Source: Quillaja saponaria (Eukaryota; Streptophyta; Magnoliopsida; Fabales; Quillajaceae). Taken from it: a DNA stretch of 64,000 nucleotides. Of the stretch, positions 54,661-64,000 are shown one piece after another. The position numbers were made by a program, and so were the translations under genes. The stretch covers positions 16,634,001-16,698,000 of the forward strand of contig CM055613.1 in NCBI GenBank assembly GCA_029379385.1, written 5' to 3'. Under the pieces are notes generated by a model. That model was not told where the DNA came from, searched no databases, and saw only the letters and a list, made by a program, of their open reading frames with translations. Positions within the stretch are counted from its first letter, which is position 1. Each line of letters opens with the position of its first letter.

Positions 54661-57600
54661 TTAGGGATATGCAACATGACGAGTCAGTCCAGGTGCAGCC
54701 CAAATGCCACCCAACCCACACAAGTGGGGTGTGATAAAACTCCACCCAATTCTAAAATTCAGGTGGCTCGGTGAGTGAATTTTTCACCCAGTCTAAAAAA
54801 TGGGTGGGTCTGGTGGGTTGAACATTCTACAATTAGGCTTTATTATATAATGACCCAATAGCTATTTTTAACAAGTATTAAGACCCAAAATTAAATAAAT
54901 AAATAAAATACATGTCTTTAATATCGGCACACCTAAGATATGGTCTTTAACAAGGATATCAAAACTAAATATATATTTAGAACTAAAAGTGTTCATTAAG
55001 AAGACAAAACTTAATATATATATAATATCTTCATCATCTTCTGTCTCTTGTCTTATGCCTTCTGTCTCCATGTATTTTTCATTGTTAATAGTCATTCCAA
55101 GTCTCAAATGTTAACTCTTTAACAACCTACAAGTATATATAAAAAGATAAAGCATAAAACAAAAGATAGAAAAATCATAAAAAAATCATACAAAATTTAC
55201 AAATCTCTCCCTTGTAAGTTGTAACAGATAGTAAAGAATAAGAAAAACATGTAGCTTAGATGGATGGATGCAATCATTGCATATAACTTATTCAACCAAA
55301 CCATTAGACTACATTCTACCAAAACATATATTTATCATTATCTACTAGTATCATAGCAACTCAAAAAAAAAATAAAATAAAATTATTTGGCATAAAAATT
55401 AGCAAACTATAAAATATAAACTTACATCTTTTTCACCAAAGTCTCATTTCCATAACATGCAAATCAATCCACACTATTTGGATCTATAACACTTAGTTTG
55501 GCCATACCTATAACTAGATAGTTAACAGTTAATATCTATACTAAAGCAGTAGTAAAAACATAAAATCACAAGTTTAATATTACCTTCTTCAAGTTTTTCA
55601 ACTTTATCTTTTGATTCTTCCATTTCAACAAGCATAATAATACACTGAAGCTAATTTTGTGTACATAGAATTGCCTCTATTATCTTAGGAAGTAGTGAGC
55701 TTCGGTATGGATCGGGCACATGGCCTCCAATTGAAAAAGAAGACTCATAAGGTACTTTGGTGATAGGAACAACCAAGACATTTTTTGCCAACAAAGCTAA
55801 AATTGGATATTTACTTGCATTAACTTTCCACCAATATAAAATGTCAAATTTCAGAAGTTTAGGCTCACGAGACTCTAAGAGGTACCTCTCCAATTATGAC
55901 TTTCCAGCCAATTTGTCTTCTTCATTCATTTCTTTATCAAAATCACTTGTAAATCGATCGTATTCATCAACATTTTCTTTTTGTCTTGAACTAGTTGCTT
56001 TATGTGAAGGTGTACCACCAATATTAAAAGTAAATGAAAAAATAAGTACTGCCTCACAAAGATTAAAACGATCATACAATTTGCATAAAGTGTGTTTCAC
56101 TTGATCTCCTATGGTTGCAGCAACAACACTACTAAACAATTTCTTAAAACTCCAAGTAATAAATGTCCGCTTGTATCTAGGGTCAAGCACTACACCAATG
56201 AAGTGCATGTGATTGATTTTGTCCATATCACCCTAATATTTGTCATGTTTAAGCTTCATATTGAAGGCCATAGAAGAAAGAATGCCATCTTCAGTTTGAT
56301 CACACCAATAATTCAACTTACTAAGGATTAAGCAATAATCATAGAAATACAAGTTTGATGTAACATAGGTATAAGCTAAAATTTTGTTTGTTACATCATA
56401 AAACACCTTAAAAAATTTCACAAACACATCTGTAGCTTCCCAATCCTAATTTCGAGGTTGCTCTTCCAAATCTATACCAATCTTGAACTCCATCTCAAAG
56501 TTAGCATCATTTAAAGCTAATCTATCAAATGCCTTTTGATTTTTTATTGTAGATTCCAACATTTGAAAGGTAAAGTTCCACCTAGTAGCGACATCTAAAC
56601 TAGGAAGTGCCTTTGTAGGTAATTTCATAGCATCCATACATTATTTAAACTTAAGTAACCTACTAGGTAAATACCTAATACACTTCAATGCTTTTCTAAT
56701 TTTTACTGTTGATGGATCAAGATCCTTTAAACCATCACTTATAATTAGATTTAAAATGTGCCCACAATACCTCATAATCATTTCACCTTTCAAAACAACC
56801 CCATTCCAATCATGTGCTTTTTCAGCAATGTAGGAAACAACTTTATCATTAATTGATGCATTGTTAACTGTCACACAAAATACTCTTTCTATTCCCCACT
56901 CCAACAAACAAATCTCAATTAGCTTTCCAATTGTCTCACCCTTTATGATAAGGGATTTGAGAAAAATTATTCTTTTATTTAACTTCCAACCATCATCAAT
57001 GAAGTGAGCCATGAGACATTAACTCTAATTTTGGACAGATGTCCAACAATCAGTAGTGAATGAGACCTTTTACTTATTATTTACCAACCATTTCTCCTTT
57101 TCTTCCATATGCATTTGAATAATATCTCTTGCAATTGTCCGTCTAGATAAAACAATCATCCAAGAGCATACAACGCTAAGAAACAAACGAAATCCTTCAC
57201 CCTCAACATGCCTAAATGATTATTCATCAATTATGATATATTTGGCCAGTTCCTCTTTCACAGCTTTTTCATTATACTTATCAAAAACAACATTCACACC
57301 CTGACTAGCTTAGAATTAGACTGTCCTAATTCATCTTTAGTAACAGGTTGAAACCCTAAAATAGATTGAGTAGAATCAGTATTAGGCAGCAAATGTCTAA
57401 GGATCTTCTTACATTGATGTTTCAAATAATTAATCAAAATAGTTATTCTATGGGAAGAATGGCTAGATTACTCCTACCGCACTAATTACAAGCAGACCTT
57501 CTTTCTTTTCCACTAGTTCCCTCTACATGTGAATAATGATCCCAAACCCATGAAGCATTAGAAGACTTAATTTTCTTACTTGGTTTTGTGGCTTTGATTT

Positions 57601-59076
57601 ATGCAACTTTCTTTTTCTTGAGTTCTCACCATCACCATGATCAATGCATTGAGCCATCACAGAGGAATCATTTGGGGAAATAGTATTATTCTCTATTTCA
57701 TTCTCCATCTAATACAAAATACATAGATATATAAAAAGACAACCTTTTTACCATATAAGAATGTCAAATAAAAAAAAAAAAAAAATACCATAAGAGAATT
57801 AAACATAACAAGAGTATACAAAGAATATATAGAAAACCAACTAATTACTTGGTTTTCATGTGGACCCACACGCACCCCAGCCTTTCATTTGCTAAGCTAT
57901 GCCACTTCTTGATTTTGACTTATTAGCTTCGTAGACTGCTTCGTTGTCATTACAATTTTTTTTTTTTTTTACTCTACCAACCATTTTACATTTTATAATT
58001 ATGAAGAAAGATATTACGAATTTAGAGGTGAAGTACAAATTTGATTTCTTTTTTTCTTGTTTCAATTTCATTTTCGTGTATCATTTGTTAATACACGTTT
58101 TTGACATTGAGAAATCATTCAACCCAATTTCTAAGTAAGAAAGTTTGAAACTTAAGTTCTAAAAGTGACATTCCCACCATAACATACTAAGCTTTAGTTT
58201 TGATTGCAGATTGGAGTGTATGGGTTGGTGAAGCATTTGTTATTAGGTGCCATATTCTCATCCAATAAAACATGCTAAAAAAATAATTTTCTTTCTTTAT
58301 TGAGATATGTTTCAAAGCTTTTACAATCTTTTAAGCCCAAATCAAGGGAACCTAGAAAGGCAAAGGGGAAAAAGCAAGTGAGAAAGTAGTGTGAAGCAAA
58401 AGTGAGAAAGACAGAGACTTAGTGCACTTGCAAAGATGGAAGGGCTTTTTATGGATTATCTCTTATACTAAAATATTATAGGAAATAGAGGAATTGTTCA
58501 AGGAAAAGCAAGGTTGGATTCCAAAATTCTCAACAAATCAAACAAAAAAGAAAGCAACAAAAGAATTTATACAAATGGAGCTATGAAATTGGAGATCGAG
58601 TACGAACCTTTAAATTTAAGAAGTCTCAAAATGTATCTTAGTCTTTGCAATTAAAGATCAAGTCCAAAGTTTGAACTTTGAAATAATTGCCTGAAACTTG
58701 AGATCTAACCGGCTGGAATCAAAACTGGTTGGAGATAATTTCAGAAAAATGGGGAAGGGGGAGATGAATGAGAGAAGATATAAGATGAGAGGCTTTTAAG
58801 TCTCAACCTCTTGTCTTGGTGCGTGAAAAAACAAATAAAATAAGATAAGATTCTTAAAAATGGAAAATATTAGTATTATTTATTAATATATAAAATATAT
58901 ATTTTAAATACATCCGAGCAAGTCGAGTACCCAAAAGTTAAAAAAACTTCACCTACCCACTCGAGCTGGCTCGAAAAAGATAATAAAATGTCACTCATTT
59001 ATGAACCCAAATTTTTTATGGTGTTCGGACATGTTGGGTCCAGGTTGTTGGGTTACCGAGTATTTTACACAGCCTT
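54661..59076 (-). mobile_element. hAT-superfamily DNA transposon, ~4.4 kb
   Basis: It is bounded by an 8-bp target duplication and weak terminal inverted repeats (TTAGGGATATGCAACAT left; AAGGCTGTGTAAAAT on the minus strand right). The subterminal parts are rich in GGGT/ACCC words (54680-54830 and 58910-59060) like other plant hAT elements. It encodes one transposase on the minus strand, now broken. Non-coding parts at 54850-55560 and 57900-58900 hold nothing else recognisable. Confidence 0.8.
55560..57708 (-). pseudogene. hAT transposase (zf-BED / RNase H-like / hAT dimerisation), degenerate
   Basis: From 57708: an N-terminal part with a Lys/Arg patch (NSRKRKLHKSKPQ), then a BED zinc finger damaged by stops near 57490. 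The RNase H-like core follows (SFTTDCWTSVQN near 57060; 57012-56641 with IERVFCVTVNNASIND and CGHILNLIISDGL). Next come LPSLDVATRWNFTFQML (56610), VVLDPRYKR (56190) and the C-terminal dimerisation region FDILYWWKVNASKYPILALLA (about 55835-55770) with SSFSIGGHV. This is the order of Ac/DAYSLEEPER-like proteins. About half a dozen in-frame stops show it is not functional. Confidence 0.85.
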
Positions 59077-59273
59077 GGCCTTAGTGATATTCTTCTTTAG
59101 GACCATTTGATCAAACAAGGTTGATGTAGAGATTTAAGTAAAGGAGAAAGATACGAGAGACAGAGTTTGTCCCATTGGATATGCTAGAAATTTATGAACA
59201 CAAATTTGCATTTTGAAAAATAAACAGACAAAATAGTGTACAAATAACAATTTATATATATTTGTAAGTAAAT
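59077..59273. other. flank between hAT and the solo LTR
   Basis: 59077-59084 is the right hAT target duplication. The first eight or so codons of the interrupted frame lie at 59110-59085 on the minus strand. The rest shows no feature. Confidence 0.45.
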
Positions 59274-60012
59274 TGTTACAACTTTGTATAATAGTCTTTA
59301 TAAGAAAAGAATAAGGATGCCTCTGATTTGATCTCATGGGAATTTGATTCTATTCGAAAGCTATGGAGCTTGATATTGGATAGAATGATTTTCTTCTTCA
59401 AGATGATGTGGTGGATGGTTGTTTGAGAAGAAGGTTGGATGAACTCTACTAGCACCAAGCTTGAATGCAAAGAACCTTTTTGGTTTCTTCAAAATCTTTG
59501 ATTTGTGAGAGTGAAAGCAAGATAATTTCAAGAGTTTTGTTTCTTGAATTTTCTGTGTCTGTCCTTCCAATTCCAATGCAAAACCTATTTATAGGAAAAG
59601 GCTAGGGGTAAAAATTGGAGGCATTTTGGGTAATTGATTGTTTTAATATGATTTAAGGTAATTCAATATGATTTAAGATGATTTGAGGAAGATGAGATTT
59701 GAACATGAATAATTGGCATTTGAATGAAGTTGATTGAAATGCTAATTGGCATTGATTTGGTGATTAAGGTTGATTTGGAATGACTTGCATATGATTGGCT
59801 AGACAAAATTGATTGATGATCAATGTTGAATTAATTTCCAATCAATATTTAAATTACTACATTTTTAATTGACTAATTAATTTTAATTAGCTAATCAATT
59901 GTAATTAATTGACCAAATAAATTTTTTATTAATCAATTACAATTTAACTTAATCAATATCATTATTTTGTTTGATATTGACTAGTCACAATAAAGACTAA
60001 AATAAACTAACA
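59274..60012 (-). mobile_element. solo LTR, 739 bp, minus orientation, 4/5 target duplication
   Basis: On the minus strand it starts TGTTAG (60012) and ends GTAACA (59274). Flanks TAAAT (59269-59273) and AAAAT (60013-60017) agree at four of five bases. A TATA box reads TATAAATA on the minus strand (59593-59586) in a CCTATAAATAGG setting, so the orientation is minus. The minus-strand frames of 59576-59276 lie in the presumed R-U5 and are not genes. Confidence 0.6.
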
Positions 60013-60326
60013 AAAATTTAGCATCTACATGTACAACATAAAACTACCCGAAATGAATCAGCAGTGTGTAAGCTCCCAGAATAAATGAGTTCCATTTGGC
60101 ACTCCTTAATTAGTAGAACACAACTATAATAGAAACCCATAATGTATAGGCAAACCAGATCATCTTTTATTCTTACACTTTATATATTAACCTGGAGAGC
60201 TTTGACTTTGACATCAGAAGGTTTTCGGGGATTGACCCCGACCTCTAACTTTTGTGTTATCTTGTTTCTCTGGGATCCTTAGGCTAGCTTGGTGTTGACC
60301 CAACTTAGCTCGCCAACAGACTTGTC
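60013..60326. other. intergenic, no gene seen
   Basis: A GC-richer patch at 60200-60330 has no coding frame or RNA structure that I recognise. Confidence 0.35.
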
Positions 60327-60959
60327 TTGAGGTCGACCAAGTGTGAACTCGTATTTAAACCTCCAACTCAAGTCTGGACAGATTTGGATCTAATAACTGT
60401 TGAAATAAAAAAAATAAAAAAAAATAGTTTTGCCGACAAATATCTCCCTATGGTACATGAAGGTTCCACTTATTTAGTTGATAATTTCAGTATCAATAAT
60501 GCACACTCAAAATTTAGACATGTCCCAGTCGACAAACATAGACAATTCTCTCCATTTATATTTGTAAAGCTAATTATGCATGAAGATAACTCAATCCCAA
60601 TATATAAGTTGGAATTTGTGATGTTTGAAGAAGTATCAGGATGGTGTGACCAATTAACAAATCTCACATGTGCTTGCATTATTTATTTTAACTTTTAATA
60701 TGTTAGCGGTTAGAAAATTCCTAATGCTTGTAAAATGGCATACTTTCTCAAACTTGTAGATGTGATCAGGACACTTCGCCGATCACATGACTATAAGAAT
60801 ATTAAAAGTTCATCAAAAATTAAACGAAGAGTTATTACACTTGAAGACTGCAATAATCAACAATTACATATAATTTTGTTTGGTGATGTTATTGATGCAA
60901 TAATTGATTCTAATTTAGTTAAGCCTCATGTTTTGGTTATTATGTTTACCATTGTTTAG
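60327..60959 (+). pseudogene. replication protein A-like OB-fold relic (Helitron/RPA1-like type)
   Basis: Two pieces. 60327-60698 ends in a segment with TYLVDNFSINNAHSKFR and VDKHRQFSPFIF, the layout of the N-terminal OB fold in plant RPA1-like and Helitron-carried proteins. 60735-60959 reads LVDVIRTLRR, then KIKRRVITLEDCNNQQLHI and ILFGD, the second OB-fold core (ITLED..G..v.v.LWGD). Family proteins bind single-stranded DNA. No zinc-finger C-terminus or helicase follows, so it is a fragment. It could come from a Helitron or a dispersed RPA-like gene. Confidence 0.6.
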
Positions 60960-61600
60960 ACTTGGAATGGTATAATCCTAACTATTTAAAATTTAATTTT
61001 TCCTTAAAAGTATGTAGGATCTTTTTAGTTTTGTGTCTTTTCTAAAGTAATGGAGTTTTCTCAAGTGCAATGCCCATAACCTCATCTTTTACTATGGAGA
61101 TTTATAGAAATCATGCCATATCAAAGACCTGAGATTTTGGAGTAGAGTATGCTTTTTGTATCCCTTCTATAATTTCACTTTAAAATAATAGTAGAATAAC
61201 TTAATGCAATGGTAAAATAATACTTGGACATGTTTTTACACTTTAACTAATATATTGCTTACTGCTTTTACCTTATTTTTTGAAAAGAAAAACATCATAA
61301 AAAAGCATAGAAAATTTTCCTTTCTCTTTCACCTTTGTATGGAACAAGACAAAAAATGGAATGAAAGGAGTTAAGTTGTTTAATGCATCAAATCAAGCTT
61401 TGACTTATGTTCTTGAACTTGAAAAGAAACACATTATCCAACAAGTTCTGGATTATGTTAACATGACCAATGTTGCAGAAACAATTTTTTTATGTGTGGT
61501 TAGAATAACGAAAGATATATCCTTTAAGCGGATGAAGGTATTTAATGTTGAGATTCACCACCAACTTACTGCTATTGTTAAGAAGGATAGTTAGGAGTAG
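60960..61600 (+). other. intergenic; unidentified frame at 61361-61594
   Basis: A 77-codon frame (KGVKLFNASNQALTYVLEL near its start) has moderate coding-like composition but no recognisable domain. It may belong to the preceding OB-fold relic, as it follows on the same strand. Confidence 0.25.
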
Positions 61601-61879
61601 ATTTTGCATATGAAGTAAATAAGTTAGTTGCACAAATAAAGACTAAAGTCAGTATTGACTTGGTCTTTAGGTATTTAGTAGAAGATGGCATCTCATTGTT
61701 ATCTTTTTGTTGCTTCTATTTAGGAAGTCATTTGTGTTTTACTTCTACATAATTGTAAGCCTAGCTCCATCAATAATACAAAATTTAGAATTCTCTTCTC
61801 TGTTAATTGAAGAAAACAATTATTTTGTTACAATTTTGTGTTAGAGCCAAGTTGGTTTGAAGCTTATTCATTGATTATG

Positions 61880-62700
61880 GAATTTGCTAATTCTATTTGT
61901 GAAGTTGAGAAATTAAGCCATAACAACTACTATGATTAGAAGTCTTGGTTGGAGTTGTATTTTCAGGGATAACACTTATGGGAAGTTGTGAATGAAGCTG
62001 ATACAACTCCACCAGAAAATTTTAAGGCAATTAAGAAATGGAAAAGTAAGGCTTGAACAACCTTGTTTGTGCTGAAGGCCACCACACAAATGATATTCTT
62101 GATCACATTTGTGATGCAAAATCTCCCCAAGAAGCATGAGATGTTTTCATGACTTTGTTCTCAAAGAAGAATGAAGCTTGACTTCAAATGCTAAAGAATG
62201 ACATTGGAACAATAAACTAAGATAACATGTCAATATCATAATACTTTATCAAAGTTAAGATGATATGCAGGAGATTGCTCAACTCGATAATGAGTCGAAA
62301 ATCTTGGATGCTAGGTAATTACAAATTATTATTCGTGGATTGAAGAAAGAATATAGTGCCTTTACAACAGTTGTTCAAGGGTAACTTGTTCAATTGTTGC
62401 TTCTTATGCTTGAAAGTTTCTGTCAAGTGAGGAGAGTTTGGCTAGGTAAATGGAGGGCATGTCTATTAGAGAGAATGAAGAAGTTCTTTATGTTGGTTGA
62501 GAGAGTAAATCCAAATACAAGAACAAGCAAAGCCAAGGAAGTTATCAAATACAGGAAGCCTTAAAGGGTCAGTCAGGTAAGTTCCAACTTAAAGGCTAAA
62601 TTAACTTGTTATAATTGTTGTAAAGTCATACATTTTGCTAGGGATTGCTGTTAGTCACTAAAGAAGAAGATGGAAAAAGGCAATGTTCCTATTTCAAATG
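61880..62700 (+). pseudogene. copia gag relic with zinc knuckle
   Basis: The frame from the ATG at about 61880 reads FANSICEVEKLSHNNYYD, WLELYFQG, LWEVVNEAD and so on, the UBN2/DUF4219-type copia gag, with a stop where W is usual. The knuckle at about 62602-62651 reads TCYNCCKVIHFARDCC: C-x2-C-x4-H-x4-C is kept. Several stops and shifts occur between 61940 and 62560. Confidence 0.7.
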
Positions 62701-63830
62701 AATGGTGAGCATTCACTACTATTATCGAAAATCAACTGATGATGTATAAGTCTGAAGATGATGAATGGGTAGATCTCTTAGTTTCCAAAAAACAATTTGA
62801 TGGTGCTTTTACCATTATTGATGAAAAAGTTGTCATCAATCTAGTAGAAGCAAGAAATTCTAACAATTCAGAATGGATCATAGGCTCTAGGTGCTCTAAT
62901 CATATAACAGGTGATAAGAGAAAGATTCTAACCAAATTCGACTACAATGGGACAAGAATTGTGGTTACTACAAACAATATAAAACTTCCCATAACTTATG
63001 TGGGGAATGAAGCTTGCAACCTTTCATCGAGATAAGAAGAGCTTGTGTTGAAAGATGTGTATCATGTCCTAGAAATGAAGACAAATTTTCTGTTAGTTGC
63101 TCAACTAACCAAATCAAGAGCATATGTGGTATTCGAACTAGAAGATGTGAAGGTTTATAATAAAAAGGTGTAGATTTCAAGTAATTCTTAAGCAGGGGAG
63201 GAAGTCTAATTTGTCTATGTTATGATAGCTTAAGAAGCTTATACTGACAAAATAAGGAAGAATGAAACGATTGATTTTTGGCATGCACAACTTGCTCACG
63301 TTGGCTTTACTAAACTTAAATCTATGATGCAAAGGATTCTCACTCCTTGAGTTTGTAGTTCTTTCAGTTACAATATGTTCAAGCAAAAAGTCACTACAAA
63401 ATCTATTGGTAGGAAGTCATATAATGGTAACCTTTATTGATGATTTCTCCAGGTATATATGGGTTTATTTCATTAAAGAAAAGTCAGAAGTGTTTGGAAA
63501 GTTTGTAGAATTTCATAACATTGTAGAAGCTAATTTTGAGTGTAAATTAAAATGCTTGAGATCAGACAACCATGGTGAATATTCATCTCTTGAGTTCTTA
63601 ACATATGTATGAAAACGTGGAAGTTTTAGATAATTTACTTGTCCAAACACACCTCAACAAAATAGAGTGGTTGAGAGGAAGATCGACATCTTGTGAAGGC
63701 AATAAGGAGTATGATGAACTCTTAAATTGTTCCACCCAGATTATGGGCAAAATGCATGAATACTGCCATATATATCATAAATCGGCTACCACAACCAAGA
63801 CTTGGGTTTGCATCACCATATGAGAAATTA
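62701..63830 (+). pseudogene. copia protease and integrase relic
   Basis: The piece 62739-63035 contains a protease-like SEWIIGSRCSNHITGDK, where the usual D-S-G is altered. FWHAQLAHVGFTKLKSM near 63279-63330 is the integrase GAG-pre-integrase HLGH-type motif. The piece 63406-63612 has TFIDDFSRYIWVYFIKEKSE and LRSDNHGEYSS, the first two catalytic Asp regions of the integrase core. QNRVVERKI follows near 63650 in another frame. Stops and frame breaks throughout; RT would lie beyond the window. Confidence 0.8.
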
Positions 63831-64000
63831 TTTGATAATGCACTAAGTGTAAATCATTTTAAGGTTTTTGGTTTTTTTTTTTTTTCCTTTTTCTGTCTTT
63901 GTACATGATCATGCTCGTGCCAAATTTAACAAGAAAGCAATTAAATGAATATTCATTGAGTATGCTTCTAAAAGAAAAAGGCGAAGATGCTTTGATCCTT

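Larger units (their letters stand above)
61600..64000 (+). mobile_element. Ty1/copia retrotransposon relic, runs off the window
   Basis: A probable short LTR ends near 61832 (TTGTTACA). A tRNA-Met primer-site-like TTGTGTTAGAGCC follows at about 61840-61852, then gag, protease and integrase in Ty1/copia order. The true 5' LTR start is not certain. Confidence 0.75.

Noticed and set aside
59134..59576. Minus-strand frames of 64-71 codons
   Set aside because: They lie in or beside the R-U5 part of a solo LTR; no shared domain.

Overview
The window looks like gene-poor, repeat-rich nuclear DNA of a dicot plant. It is strongly AT-rich, the recognisable genes have plant GT-AG introns, and nearly every common class of plant mobile element is present. 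Only three host genes are convincing. They are a five-exon aldo-keto reductase (15935-21895, +), a MUR3/KATAMARI-type GT47 glycosyltransferase that carries a one-base frameshift (29066-30704, -), and the chloroplast lipid-importer permease TGD1 (40141-41136, -, with a likely 5' UTR intron). I cannot name the species from the sequence alone.

Layout. 1-2720: a Ty3/gypsy-type LTR element holding only gag and protease remains, with an LTR packed with heat-shock-element-like units. 3185-15669: two copies of an endogenous plant pararetrovirus (caulimovirid) in inverted orientation. Copy A (+) is circularly permuted and internally deleted. Copy B (-) is one near-complete genome length opened at the tRNA-primer site. 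Both are full of stops. 15935-22080: aldo-keto reductase gene with a SINE-like unit and a 1-kb inverted-repeat element in intron 2, and a tandem repeat in its 3' UTR. 22600-25500: extremely AT-rich DNA with Helitron-like ends. 25560-27840: an unclassified repeat. 29066-30704: the GT47 gene. 31500-40110: nested MITEs, tandem duplications, SINE-like units and hAT-like MITEs. 40141-42260: TGD1. 42690-48240: MITEs, a 126-bp tandem repeat and a solo LTR. 48375-51075: a 5'-truncated L1-type LINE. 52250-54660: a minus-strand Ty3/gypsy pol relic, split at its upstream end by a 4.4-kb hAT element (54661-59076) with an 8-bp target duplication. 59274-60012: a second solo LTR. 60327-60959: an RPA/Helitron-type OB-fold relic. 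61600-64000: a Ty1/copia gag-protease-integrase relic that runs off the window.

The host genes show no sign of working together; they are islands among repeats. The most notable structure is the inverted pararetrovirus pair. Its two viral promoters converge on the same 2 kb, and a transcript through the pair could fold into a hairpin with a stem of several kilobases. That makes it a candidate source of antiviral small RNA, which is inference only. Other points worth a second look are the heat-shock-like LTR, the single-base lesion in the GT47 gene, and the overlap of an upstream ORF with the TGD1 start codon.
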